DNA from: SXZD01 sp034680345
GTDB taxonomy: Bacteria; Pseudomonadota; Gammaproteobacteria; Burkholderiales; Burkholderiaceae_B
Assembly (NCBI GenBank): GCA_034680345.1
Contig: JAXISZ010000002.1
Span: 79,121 to 143,120, forward strand
Reading direction: 5' to 3'
DNA: 64,000 bases
In this document: one piece after another, positions 45,501-54,572 of the stretch
Position numbering within the stretch: position 1 is the first letter of the stretch
Layout: each line of letters begins with the position of its first letter
Notes under the pieces: generated by a model
Seen by the model: only the letters and a program-made list of their open reading frames with translations
Database searches by the model: none
What the model was told of the DNA's origin: nothing
Translations under genes and position numbers: made by a program

Positions 45501-46412
45501 TTATATTTTTCCGCGCAATAAATATTCCATAAGCGCTTTTTGGGTGTGTAAGCGATTTTCTGCTTCGTCCCAAACCACGCTTTGGGGGCCATCCATCACT
45601 TCTGCACTGACTTCTTCGCCTCGATGTGCGGGCAGGCAGTGCATGAATAAAGCAGTCGGATCAGCCAATTTCATCATTTCACTGTCAACTTGCCAATCGG
45701 CAAAGGCTTTGGCACGAACTTCGTTTTCTGTTTCAAAGCCCATGCTGGTCCAAACGTCGGTGGTAACTAAATGCGCTCCCTTGCAGGCGTCCATGGGGTC
45801 TGTGAATACTTCAAAAAAACCTTGTCCTGCTGTGGCTTGTTTGGCTGTAATTTCATAGCCTACCGGTGTGGAAATATGCAGTTTAAAGTCCAATAGTTTG
45901 GCAGCTTGTAACCATGTATTGCAAACGTTATTAGCGTCACCAATCCACGCCACGGTTTTACCTTCAATGCTGTTGCGATGTTCAATAAAAGTAAAAATAT
46001 CTGCCAAAATTTGGCAGGGATGATATTCATTGGTTAAGCCATTGATCACTGGCACACGGCTATTGGCAGCAAATCGGTCAACAATGTTTTGCTCATAAGT
46101 GCGAATCATGACCATATCGCACATTCTGGAAATTACTTGTGCAGCATCTTCAACAGGTTCACCGCGACCAAGTTGCGAGTCTTTAGTATTTAGATAAATG
46201 GCTGCCCCACCCAGTTGGTGCATGCCTGCTTCAAAAGACAAGCGAGTCCGGGTGGATTGCTTTTCAAAAATCATCACTAGGGTACGGTCTTGCAGAGGAT
46301 AATAAGGTTCATACCGTTTGAACCTCGCTTTAATATCTTTTGCTCGCGAGACCAAGTAGTAAAACTCATCATCACTGATATCTGAAAACTGTAAAAAGTG
46401 TTTGATTGACAT
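45501..46412 (-). CDS. argF: Ornithine carbamoyltransferase
   Basis: Makes citrulline from ornithine and carbamoyl phosphate; 303 residues. The carbamoyl-phosphate loop EKQSTRTRLSFEAGMHQLGG, the HPCQILADIFTFIEH segment and the ornithine-loop FMHCLPAHRGEEVSAEVMDG are all present. It lies between argD (62 bases upstream) and argG. Confidence 0.97.
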   Translation of the reverse strand: MSIKHFLQFSDISDDEFYYLVSRAKDIKARFKRYEPYYPLQDRTLVMIFEKQSTRTRLSFEAGMHQLGGAAIYLNTKDSQLGRGEPVEDAAQVISRMCDMVMIRTYEQNIVDRFAANSRVPVINGLTNEYHPCQILADIFTFIEHRNSIEGKTVAWIGDANNVCNTWLQAAKLLDFKLHISTPVGYEITAKQATAGQGFFEVFTDPMDACKGAHLVTTDVWTSMGFETENEVRAKAFADWQVDSEMMKLADPTALFMHCLPAHRGEEVSAEVMDGPQSVVWDEAENRLHTQKALMEYLLRGKI

Positions 46413-46474
46413 AATGGGTTTTTAATTCTGTAAATGTTGGTTTACAGGGTAGACCTTATGGATAAACTATGATT

Positions 46475-47671
46475 TTACGCTAAGCTTGGCGCGCTTAAAA
46501 ATGTTTTAATCAACGGTGCCAGAGTAGCGATTAAAAAGTCGGCGTCATTTTGTGTTAGAACTAAAGGGGGCAGCAAACGCACTACAGTATCGCGTGTTAC
46601 GTTGATAATCAACCCTTGTTCTAGCGCTTGGCTCACCAATACACCGCAGGGTTTGGCCAATTCAATACCAATCATTAAGCCTTGTCCGCGAATTTCTTTA
46701 AGGCCTTCAACTCCGAACAATGCTTGGGTTAGACCATTCTGAATGTATTGGCCAACTTTTTCAGCGTTGTTTAATAAATTTTCTGTTTCCATGGCCTCCA
46801 GTGTGGCTAAAGCAGCAGCGCATACTAGCGGACCACCGCCAAAAGTTGTGCCGTGGCTACCAGGCCGAAGCACTCCAGCGCCTAAACCCTTGGTCAAACA
46901 GGCTCCAATTGGAACGCCAGAGCCCAAACCTTTTGCTAAAATGAGCACGTCAGGTTCAACATTGGCATGTTGATAGGCAAACCATTTGCCTGTACGACCA
47001 ATACCGCTTTGTACCTCATCAATCATTAGCAGCCAACCTTTGGAGTTGCACAAAGTACGCAATGCGTGTAAGTATTCTTTTTCAGCAGCATTGATCCCCC
47101 CCTCACCTTGCAACACTTCTAAAAGCACAGCGTTAATTTTATGGTTGGTTTTCGCTATCTCTTCTATAGCATGGAAATCGCGGTACGCTACCCTTACAAA
47201 GCCAGCGGGAAGAGTGCCAAAGCCAGCTTTGGCTTTTTCACTGTCGGTGGCAGCTAAGGTGGCCAATGTTCTGCCATGCCAAGCCCGTTGCATCACAATA
47301 ATGTCGGGGTCAGGGTTGCCTTGTTGGTGGCCCAGAAACTTGGCTAATTTAATGGCGGCTTCATTGGCTTCAGCCCCTGAATTACAAAAAAACACTTCTT
47401 GCATACCAGACAATTCGCATAATCGAGTTGCCAATCTCTCTTGTTCTGGAACTTGAAATAAGTTTGATGTGTGAATTACTCGGCCAGCTTGTTGACTGAT
47501 TGCGGCAACTAATTTGGGGTGATTGTGCCCAAGCCCGCTAACAGCAATTCCGGCGAGGGCATCTAGGTATTTTTTACCGTTTGTATCCCATAACCATGCA
47601 CCTTGACCGTGGCTAAAAGCAACTGGTTGACGGTTGTAGGTTGGCATTAAATGGGAATTCTGCGTGTTCAT
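46475..47671 (-). CDS. argD: Acetylornithine aminotransferase
   Basis: PLP enzyme of arginine synthesis, 398 residues. The PLP lysine is in LILAKGLGSGVPIGACL, the cofactor Asp in MIDEVQSGIGRTGKWFAY and the N-acetylornithine site in the FCNSGAEANEAAIKLAK region. The frame is open to 47734, but that extension (MQSQIWITIEAKRIVNFLEIY) would overlap the upstream gene; the ATG at 47671 with ttggaaa upstream gives the usual start MNTQNSHLMPTYNRQPVAF. Confidence 0.95.
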   Translation of the reverse strand: MNTQNSHLMPTYNRQPVAFSHGQGAWLWDTNGKKYLDALAGIAVSGLGHNHPKLVAAISQQAGRVIHTSNLFQVPEQERLATRLCELSGMQEVFFCNSGAEANEAAIKLAKFLGHQQGNPDPDIIVMQRAWHGRTLATLAATDSEKAKAGFGTLPAGFVRVAYRDFHAIEEIAKTNHKINAVLLEVLQGEGGINAAEKEYLHALRTLCNSKGWLLMIDEVQSGIGRTGKWFAYQHANVEPDVLILAKGLGSGVPIGACLTKGLGAGVLRPGSHGTTFGGGPLVCAAALATLEAMETENLLNNAEKVGQYIQNGLTQALFGVEGLKEIRGQGLMIGIELAKPCGVLVSQALEQGLIINVTRDTVVRLLPPLVLTQNDADFLIATLAPLIKTFLSAPSLA

Positions 47672-47687
47672 ATATATTTCCAAAAAA

Positions 47688-48650
47688 TTAACGATGCGCT
47701 TTGCTTCGATAGTTATCCATATTTGTGATTGCATCGGCTGGCTTTAAGTACTCAGCGGCAATTGTTTCTAAAGTTTGCGGACTAAGTTCAAGGTCTGGTG
47801 ACATCGGTCCGGTTGCAATGTTGTCTATTCGCATAGAGTCTAGATTGTCTCGGCTTAATAGTGGTTGACCTGGTAACATTTCCATAGCCAAAGCTTGTAA
47901 GTACGCCAGAGGACCGGGCAAACCCAAAATGGCGCATCGATTTCCGCTGTAAGTTACTGCAATATTAACCAATTCTTTTAAACAATACACTTTCGGTCCT
48001 GCTAATTCATAGGTTTTTTCTTCAGATTCTGGATTATCTAGGGTATTGACCATGCCATTAACCAAATCACCTACAAAAATGGGCTGAAATTTGACGTTGG
48101 CGCCTGCGAGAGGCAATATAGGGAAGAACTTTGCAAGTTTTGCGAATAGATTCAAAAAATGATCATTCGGCCCAAAAACCACAGAGGGTCGATAGATCGT
48201 CCAATTCAAGAAGCTTCCTCGAACCACCCTTTCTCCGTCAGTTTTAGAACGCAAATACATACTAGGGCTGTTTTGTGAGCCTGTGATACCTAAGGCGCTA
48301 ACATGTAAAAACCGTTTAACGCCATTTAATTTCATAAACTTAGTAATGCGTTGCGGTAGTTCAACATGAGTTTTGGCAAAGCCTGCGCCATAGGGTTTGC
48401 CGTGGCCACCATGTAAAATACCTGCGAGATTTATGACGGCATCGGCTTGAGCAACTAGATTTTTAAGTGCGTTATTGTCACCCAGATTGGTTTCAATCAC
48501 CTCTACACGAGGCACCATCAGTAAAGTTTCGGCATTTTTTATGCGACGGGTGGGCACAATTACTCGGCGCCCTTGTTCAGCCAACTTTGAGGCTAAGGCT
48601 GTACCAATAAAGCCTGCCCCCCCGATGATCAGAATATTCTTATATATCAT
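47688..48650 (-). CDS. NAD(P)-binding SDR reductase, complex I NDUFA9-like
   Basis: Atypical short-chain reductase of 320 residues with the dinucleotide site ILIIGGAGFIGTALASKLAEQG and VINLAGILHG, the pattern of the NDUFA9-like family. The active-site Tyr is in SPSMYLRSKTDGERVV. In mitochondria NDUFA9 is a complex I accessory protein; in bacteria the family role is unproven. It sits between slt and argD in a run of closely spaced genes, as in other betaproteobacteria. Confidence 0.85.
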   Translation of the reverse strand: MIYKNILIIGGAGFIGTALASKLAEQGRRVIVPTRRIKNAETLLMVPRVEVIETNLGDNNALKNLVAQADAVINLAGILHGGHGKPYGAGFAKTHVELPQRITKFMKLNGVKRFLHVSALGITGSQNSPSMYLRSKTDGERVVRGSFLNWTIYRPSVVFGPNDHFLNLFAKLAKFFPILPLAGANVKFQPIFVGDLVNGMVNTLDNPESEEKTYELAGPKVYCLKELVNIAVTYSGNRCAILGLPGPLAYLQALAMEMLPGQPLLSRDNLDSMRIDNIATGPMSPDLELSPQTLETIAAEYLKPADAITNMDNYRSKAHR

Positions 48651-48706
48651 ATGTTTTCAATCAATTAAATAGATTTTAACGGATTCACTCGTTCATGATT
48701 CAAAGT

Positions 48707-50737
48707 TTAAGGTATCGTAACATTTTGGGAGAATTCTCGTTCAAACGGAAGGTTTGCGCCCACTGAAAAATTGATTTTACCAAGCCGAGCTTTTAAAGAT
48801 TGTGGGCGTTGGTCAAATAAATAAGCGTACGCTATAGTATTTGCAGACACCTTTTTAACATAGTCACGGGTTTCGGTAAATGGAATTGCTTCTGCAAAAA
48901 TTTCACCTTCAATTGATTTTAAAGGCAATTTTGAACGCCATTGTTTGGGTCGGCCTGGGCCAGCATTATAGCCTGCAGTGGCCAAGACCAAGGAGTTTTC
49001 AAATTGGTCTGACAGCATTTTTAAATACGTGGTTCCTAAACGCAAGTTAAGCTCAATGTTATTGATTTGGTTTTGTGTAAATTGGTTACCCATACCAATT
49101 TTTTGTGCCATCATTTTCGCTGTCCCTGGCATTAACTGCATTAAACCGGAAGCACCAACCGTTGATTTTGCAGCGGTAATAAACCGAGATTCTTGTCTTA
49201 TTAAACCGTATACCCATGCAATATCAATTGAGGATTGATTGGTTTGTTGCGTTAAGCTTTCACGAAACGGTGTTAAATACCGTAAACTTAGATCGTGTTG
49301 GTTTTTTGTTCTGTCTGCTGCTGCAATAGCTCGGTCGGGTAGCTCGTTATTTTTTGCCCAAATAGCAGCGGCCAATAGTTGGCGGTCAGTCATGCCGGTT
49401 AAGGCGTGGTTAAATTCTCTGAAACCTTCGGTTCTTTGATTTAAACGGTACCATATTAAGGCGCGTTGTAACCCAGGGTGTTGCGCAATTTGTGAGAGTT
49501 CCGCTGCGGTTAAACTTTGTGCTGCAGAGGGCGGAAACACAATGGCTTGGCCAAGTTCTTCGGTGGCCAATTGCCCATAAAAATGAAAAGGCGAGCTAAT
49601 GGTTCGGTACAATTGTGTTGCATTTTCAGGCTCACCAAGCATTTGCTTTGATTTTGCAAGCCAAAAGCGCCATGTATTTTCTGACTGTAAGCTTTCAGGC
49701 ATCGCTAAAATGGTGCGTTGAACGTCTGCCCAATTTTTTCTTAATAGATTCATGCGTGCTAGCCATTCGTGAGCTTCTTTACTGCGTTGTTCAGCTTGCC
49801 CGGCATTAAACCACTCGGTGGCTTGAGGATGCCATTTTTTTGCGGCAAACAAACCAATTTGCGACCATGCCCAAGAGCGTTGTTCGGTTGGTATTAGGTG
49901 TTTGTTTTGTTCTAACCATTGTGCGGCTTCCTCGGGGTTATCACGGCTGTATTTGGAAATCGCGAGCACGGCCAAGTCTGCTTTGTTTGGATTAATTGCA
50001 CTGCCAAGGCTAAGTAAAAAACGACTTGGTTTTTCAATCGCTTGTTCAAAAGCTTTAGGGTCGGTACCGCGTTCTTTGCCGCCATTGTTGTGTAAGTAGC
50101 TGTAAACCCGTGTAGCGTTTGTAAGATTGCCATTTTCAACCAATACTTGAATGCGACGCATTACATCTTTGTGTTTAATGCGACCATTTTGATGCAATTG
50201 TTCAGCCATCCAAGCGCAGCCTTCTGGAAATTCCTTTGGCCACTGCAGGTAGGTGTTTAGTGCTTGCGAAATGTCTTTGTCATCAAGGTGGTCAGTATAT
50301 GTTTCTAAACACTGCGTACTTAAATCGTCTTTTTGATTGAGCAGAGCAATTTGTGTTTTAAAACGGGGCCAATCGCCTTTTTTTGCTAGGCTTAACACAT
50401 ATTCGCGGCGAAATTGTTCGGCAGCCCATGAACTAGCGTGGCGGTTTAGAAGCATCTCCATTATGGTTTCTTGTTCAGGGTTTGCAATCAACACTTGATT
50501 TGGTTGTTTTAATTTGTATCGCCAAAAATCAAGGTAAGCCACCATTGGGTATTCGCTAGGAATTTGAGCGGCATTGCGTTCAAAACCACTGGCATCAGCG
50601 TTGCGAAATGCGTCTCGTGCTTGTAAAAAAAAGGTGTCAACATTGGCTTGAACAACCCTTGGGCTTAAGCTTAAAAAAAACACCAGGCTTGCAGTGAGTC
50701 TTGCTGCTTTTTTATACCATATTTTATTTTTTTGCAT
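48707..50737 (-). CDS. slt: Soluble lytic transglycosylase
   Basis: Periplasmic peptidoglycan-cleaving enzyme, 676 residues from the ATG at 50737 (an upstream ATG at 50764 is possible). It has a signal peptide ending VVQANV, a long alpha-superhelical U/L domain (about 40-460), and the catalytic goose-type lysozyme domain with the Glu in YGLIRQESRFITAAKS, SGLMQLMPGTAKMMAQ and ATAGYNAGPGRPKQW. Length fits the Slt70 family. It is first in the series leading to argG. Confidence 0.93.
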   Translation of the reverse strand: MQKNKIWYKKAARLTASLVFFLSLSPRVVQANVDTFFLQARDAFRNADASGFERNAAQIPSEYPMVAYLDFWRYKLKQPNQVLIANPEQETIMEMLLNRHASSWAAEQFRREYVLSLAKKGDWPRFKTQIALLNQKDDLSTQCLETYTDHLDDKDISQALNTYLQWPKEFPEGCAWMAEQLHQNGRIKHKDVMRRIQVLVENGNLTNATRVYSYLHNNGGKERGTDPKAFEQAIEKPSRFLLSLGSAINPNKADLAVLAISKYSRDNPEEAAQWLEQNKHLIPTEQRSWAWSQIGLFAAKKWHPQATEWFNAGQAEQRSKEAHEWLARMNLLRKNWADVQRTILAMPESLQSENTWRFWLAKSKQMLGEPENATQLYRTISSPFHFYGQLATEELGQAIVFPPSAAQSLTAAELSQIAQHPGLQRALIWYRLNQRTEGFREFNHALTGMTDRQLLAAAIWAKNNELPDRAIAAADRTKNQHDLSLRYLTPFRESLTQQTNQSSIDIAWVYGLIRQESRFITAAKSTVGASGLMQLMPGTAKMMAQKIGMGNQFTQNQINNIELNLRLGTTYLKMLSDQFENSLVLATAGYNAGPGRPKQWRSKLPLKSIEGEIFAEAIPFTETRDYVKKVSANTIAYAYLFDQRPQSLKARLGKINFSVGANLPFEREFSQNVTIP

Positions 50738-50794
50738 TTTATTTTTTAAGCTGGTTATTATCATAGAAATATAATCAAGCGTGAACAGTCAAAA

Positions 50795-51359
50795 ATGGTA
50801 GAACAAACGAAATATAACAGTCGGCAGCGGCTTTTGGCTACCCGTTCAGGTTTATCGCCGCAGTGGGTTGCCCAAGCCAATCAGTCTATTGGTCAACATA
50901 TTCTGCAAATATTGCAGTTAAAAACAGTGCGGTGTTTAGCGGTTTATTTTCCAATTCGCAGCGAACCAGACATTATCAACCACTACGTCAAATATACAGA
51001 ATATTGCCAATTGGCTCTACCGGTTTGTACTCAATCAGGAAAATTGAGTTTTTTAAGTTGGCAGCCTGGTCAAGGTTTAGTCAGTGGATCATACAATATA
51101 CCCGTTCCAGCACATGCCGAGGAAATTGAGCCCGACGCTCTATTACTTCCTTGTGTTGGCTTTAACACCATGGGATACCGTTTAGGATATGGGGGGGGGG
51201 TGGTTTGATCGTACATTAGAAACAAAGTCGGCCAGCCTTAGCACATACGGCGTGGCTTACAATTGCTTGCGTGACGACCATTTTCCGGTTCAGCCTCACG
51301 ATATACCATTAACTGCCATTGTGACTGAAGCTGGTTTCTACCGCCCACCCATAAAATAA
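50795..51359 (+). pseudogene. 5-formyltetrahydrofolate cyclo-ligase, frameshifted at a G10 run
   Basis: Converts 5-formyl-THF to 5,10-methenyl-THF. The first frame (50795-51208) gives YNSRQRLLATRSGLS, VYFPIRSEPDI and LLLPCVGFNTMGYRLGYGGG, then runs off frame in ten G at 51191-51200 to a TGA. With nine G the protein continues WFDRTLETKSASLSTYGVAY to VTEAGFYRPPIK and a TAA at 51359, exactly the family ending (GYGGGxxDR). Both halves are well preserved, so this is a recent change, a switchable tract or a sequencing error. It is divergent from slt (57 bases between starts) and converges on metF. Confidence 0.88.
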
Positions 51360-51362
51360 AAA

Positions 51363-52187
51363 TTATGCGTGTTTTAAAGCATCTAGTAAGCTTTGCGTCG
51401 GTAATCCGTTATTCATTGTATAAAAATGAAAGCCTGGTACTGCTTCTTTAATAAGTTGTCTACACAAGTTTAAAACCACTTCATGGCCAAATTCCCGTAT
51501 CGATTGTAAATCATCGCCAAAACTGTATAAATGATTACGAATCCATCTGGGAATTTCGGCACCGCAAGCGTCAGAAAATCTTGCTAATTGAGAAAAATTG
51601 GTCATTGGCATAATACCAGGCAAAATTGGAACGTCTACCCCCCGGGCGCTGACTGCATCGCGAAAACGTAAAAAAGCATCTATATTGTAAAAATATTGGG
51701 TGATGGCCGAATTTGCGCCAGCTTGTATTTTTGCGATGAAAGCGTCTAGATCGTGCTTTGGGCTTTTGGCTTGTGGGTGCATTTCTGGGTAGGCAGCCAC
51801 CTCGATATGAAAATGTGCCCCTGTTTCTGACCGAATAAATTCCACTAAATCGCTGGCATAGCGAAACTCTCCAAACTCAACCATACCAGAGGGTAGGTCG
51901 CCTCGCAACGCTACAATTCGTTCAATACCAGAGGCAATCAGAGTTTGTAATAAATTTCGAACGCTAGCGCGACTGGCCCCAATACAAGACAGATGAGGGG
52001 CTGCGTCAAAACCTTCTGCTAAAATTTCAAGCACTGTATTTAGAGTGCCTGACTGGGTTGTCCCACCTGCGCCATAGGTTACTGAGAAAAAACGAGGCTG
52101 ATAATTTTGCAAAACTTGGCGTGTGTTAGCCAATTTTTGCACACCTTCAGGCGTTTTGGGTGGGAAAAATTCAAAACTAATTTCCAT
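51363..52187 (-). CDS. metF: 5,10-methylenetetrahydrofolate reductase
   Basis: FAD enzyme that makes 5-methyl-THF for methionine synthesis; 274 residues. Family segments: EISFEFFPPKTPEGVQKL, FFSVTYGAGGTTQSGT and SAITQYFYNIDAFLRF. The open frame extends to 52208 inside tlyA, but the ATG at 52187 with aaggtcat upstream gives the family start and lies two bases after the tlyA stop. It is the last gene of the SAH-riboswitch operon. Confidence 0.96.
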   Translation of the reverse strand: MEISFEFFPPKTPEGVQKLANTRQVLQNYQPRFFSVTYGAGGTTQSGTLNTVLEILAEGFDAAPHLSCIGASRASVRNLLQTLIASGIERIVALRGDLPSGMVEFGEFRYASDLVEFIRSETGAHFHIEVAAYPEMHPQAKSPKHDLDAFIAKIQAGANSAITQYFYNIDAFLRFRDAVSARGVDVPILPGIMPMTNFSQLARFSDACGAEIPRWIRNHLYSFGDDLQSIREFGHEVVLNLCRQLIKEAVPGFHFYTMNNGLPTQSLLDALKHA

Positions 52188-52189
52188 AA

Positions 52190-52993
52190 TTATGACCTTG
52201 CTGGGCAAATCCAGACAAAAAATTCCTTGTTACCGTCGCCCCCTTTGATTGGAGAGGGAAAAAAGGCTTTAACCGTAAAGCCTTGTTCAGTCAGTGAGTT
52301 AATTATGTAACGTTCAAAGTCTGTGCCAATTGCATTTTCAGGGACAATGCCTTTTTTACCAACAGCCTGTGGCCCCACTTCGAATTGCGGTTTAACTAGG
52401 CAGAGGGCGGTTGATTCGTTGTTTAAAAATGCTTTCAGCGTAGGCGTTACCTTAAGCAGTGAAATAAAAGAAAGGTCCGCTACAATTAAATCAAAACCTT
52501 GATCTGGGCACCATTTTTCAGGCTCAAGTTTAAGTGAAACAATCGCTTGCCTTAGTTGGGTTGGGTTTAAATGGCGTGCATTTAAACCCTCAAGGCACAG
52601 TACTTGCTTATTTTTTTGTAGTTTCGAGTGTAATTGATCATGTCCTACTTCAATACCTAAAACACCCAACGCACCGCGTTCAAGTAAAACTTCGGTAAAG
52701 CCCCCCGTGGATTGACCTATGTCCAAACAAACAAGACCAGAACAGTCAATTCTGCAGAGGTTTAAAGCGCCTATTATTTTTAAGGCGCCTCTAGAAACGT
52801 ACTGGTCTTGTTCTGTCGTGTTTACTTCTAAAGAATCGTGCGTTTCAACGTTTAATGAAGCCTTAGTCACAATAACAGCGTCTGAATAACCAATAGAGCG
52901 CAGGCGAACCCGCCCTTGCTCAATGGCCTTTTGTGCAAGGGTTCTTGAGCTGCATAGCCCCCGTTGCACCAGTGCTTTATCAAGCCTCATCAT
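52190..52993 (-). CDS. tlyA: TlyA family rRNA (cytidine-2'-O)-methyltransferase
   Basis: A 267-residue SAM-dependent methyltransferase with an N-terminal S4 RNA-binding domain (RLDKALVQRGLCSSRTLAQK, about 3-60) and an FtsJ-type domain starting VCLDIGQSTGGFTEVLLERGA, with LIVADLSFISL and LVKPQFEVG. The homologue in mycobacteria methylates rRNA; some are called haemolysin A but without support. The gene produces SAH as by-product and sits eight bases after ahcY, whose product removes SAH. Confidence 0.92.
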   Translation of the reverse strand: MMRLDKALVQRGLCSSRTLAQKAIEQGRVRLRSIGYSDAVIVTKASLNVETHDSLEVNTTEQDQYVSRGALKIIGALNLCRIDCSGLVCLDIGQSTGGFTEVLLERGALGVLGIEVGHDQLHSKLQKNKQVLCLEGLNARHLNPTQLRQAIVSLKLEPEKWCPDQGFDLIVADLSFISLLKVTPTLKAFLNNESTALCLVKPQFEVGPQAVGKKGIVPENAIGTDFERYIINSLTEQGFTVKAFFPSPIKGGDGNKEFFVWICPARS

Positions 52994-53001
52994 TCAAATC
53001 A

Positions 53002-54429
53002 TCAATACCGGTAGGTTTCGGGTTTAAAGGGACCTTTAACCTCAACACCAATGTATTGTGCTTGTATTGCATTTAAAGTTGTGAGTTCAGCACCTAATTT
53101 GCTCAGTTGCAATCGTGCCACCTTCTCATCTAGATGCTTAGGCAATACATAAACTCCTACTGGGTATTTGTCGTGTTGGCACCACAATTCAATTTGCGCC
53201 AAGACTTGATTAGCAAAACTTGAGCTCATCACATAACTGGGGTGCCCTGTGCCGCAGCCTAAATTCACTAGGCGGCCCCTTGCAAGTAAAATAATACGCT
53301 TACCATCTGGGAAAATCACGTGGTCTACTTGTGGTTTAATTTCTTCCCATTGGCAATTATTTAGTGAAGAAACATCAATTTCATTGTCAAAGTGCCCTAT
53401 ATTGCACACGATGGCTTGGTCTTTCATTTTGGCCATGTGTTCATAGGTAATTACATCGCGGTTTCCTGTGGCTGTTACAAAAATATCTGCTTTGTCTGCG
53501 GCGTATTCTAGTGTTACAACCCGATAGCCTTCCATTGCGGCTTGTAGGGCACAAATGGGGTCAATTTCAGTCACCCACACTTGGGCAGATAAAGCACGTA
53601 AGGCTTGGGCAGAACCTTTGCCCACATCACCATATCCTGCAACAACAGCCACTTTGCCTGCAACCATGACATCAGTCGCACGCTTGATGGCATCAACCAG
53701 CGATTCACGGCAGCCATACAAGTTATCAAATTTAGACTTGGTTACCGAGTCGTTTACATTAATCGCGGGAAAAGCCAAGCCACCATTGGCGGCCATGCTA
53801 ATTAGGCGTTTTACACCTGTGGTGGTTTCTTCCGTCACGCCTTTAATAGCAGCAAGTCGAACCGAATACCAATTGGATTCAATAGTTAGTTTATGTTTAA
53901 TGCTAGTAAATAAGATTTCCTCTTCTTCACTGCCTGGGTTGTTTAAAACACTTAGATCGGTTTCTGCTTTGGCACCAAGATGCAAAAGTAGGGTGGCATC
54001 GCCACCATCGTCCAAAATCATATTGCTGTAGTGACCGTCGGCCCATTCAAAAATACGGTGCGTAAAGTCCCAGTATTCTTTTAAAGTTTCGCCTTTATAG
54101 GCAAAAACAGGGGTTCCTCCAGCGGCAATGGCGGCGGCAGCATGGTCTTGGGTTGAATAAATATTGCAGGATGCCCAGCGCACTTGTGCGCCTAATGCGA
54201 TCAGTGTTTCAATTAGAACAGCGGTTTGAATGGTCATGTGCAAAGAGCCAGTGATGCGAGCACCTTTTAAAGGTTGTTGCTGCGCATATTCTTGGCGAAT
54301 GGCCATTAGTCCTGGCATTTCAGTTTCTGCAATCGCCATTTCTTTGCGGCCAAAGTCGGCTAGATTAAGGTCAGCAACATAAAAATCAGGCTGCCCTTTG
54401 GCATTTACGGGTTTGAGAATGGCGTTCAT
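53002..54429 (-). CDS. ahcY: Adenosylhomocysteinase
   Basis: NAD-dependent hydrolysis of S-adenosylhomocysteine to adenosine and homocysteine; 475 residues from the ATG at 54429. Family segments: AEMEMPGL-like TEMPGLMAIRQEYA, the NAD site GYGDVGKGSAQALR, CNIGHFDNEID and the C-terminal GPFKPETYRY. The frame stays open to 54546, but those 39 codons lie within the SAH riboswitch and are not coding; gaaaggagggcg in front of the ATG at 54429 decides the start. ahcY, tlyA and metF form one operon. Confidence 0.97.
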   Translation of the reverse strand: MNAILKPVNAKGQPDFYVADLNLADFGRKEMAIAETEMPGLMAIRQEYAQQQPLKGARITGSLHMTIQTAVLIETLIALGAQVRWASCNIYSTQDHAAAAIAAGGTPVFAYKGETLKEYWDFTHRIFEWADGHYSNMILDDGGDATLLLHLGAKAETDLSVLNNPGSEEEEILFTSIKHKLTIESNWYSVRLAAIKGVTEETTTGVKRLISMAANGGLAFPAINVNDSVTKSKFDNLYGCRESLVDAIKRATDVMVAGKVAVVAGYGDVGKGSAQALRALSAQVWVTEIDPICALQAAMEGYRVVTLEYAADKADIFVTATGNRDVITYEHMAKMKDQAIVCNIGHFDNEIDVSSLNNCQWEEIKPQVDHVIFPDGKRIILLARGRLVNLGCGTGHPSYVMSSSFANQVLAQIELWCQHDKYPVGVYVLPKHLDEKVARLQLSKLGAELTTLNAIQAQYIGVEVKGPFKPETYRY

Positions 54430-54464
54430 CACGCCCTCCTTTCTAAAAAAATTAAAAAAAAGAG

Positions 54465-54558
54465 ACGTGAGCGCCGTTGGAACGGCTGAGCAATTTACCG
54501 ATTGCACAACCTCAGTCAAGCCTGGCAATCCATTGAACTGTCGCAACGCTCCTTGACT
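54465..54558 (-). promoter_or_regulatory. SAH riboswitch upstream of ahcY
   Basis: The leader carries the SAH riboswitch core. P1 is AGUCAAG (54558-54552) with CUUGACU (54520-54514); the conserved GAGCGUUGCGAC and GCCAGGCUUGAC are present; and the pseudoknot pairs GAGCG (54551-54547) with CGCUC (54473-54469) after CAACGGCGCUCAC. Known examples raise expression when SAH binds. It ends about 40 bases before the ahcY start, with U runs between. A TAAAAT box at 54572-54567 would place the transcript start at the 5' edge of P1. Confidence 0.92.
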
Positions 54559-54566
54559 ACATTCTC

Positions 54567-54572
54567 ATTTTA
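54567..54572 (-). promoter_or_regulatory. Likely -10 box of the ahcY operon
   Basis: TAAAAT on the minus strand, seven or so bases before the start of the SAH riboswitch P1 stem. No convincing -35 is seen. The support comes mainly from the fit with the RNA start. Confidence 0.4.

Noticed and set aside
46986..47456. 156-codon plus-strand open frame
   Set aside because: Antisense to argD.
53555..54031. 158-codon plus-strand open frame
   Set aside because: Antisense to ahcY and made of its complement codons; no independent support.
54430..54546. N-terminal extension of AhcY by 39 residues
   Set aside because: The bases belong to the SAH riboswitch; the downstream ATG has a strong Shine-Dalgarno and gives the family N-terminus.
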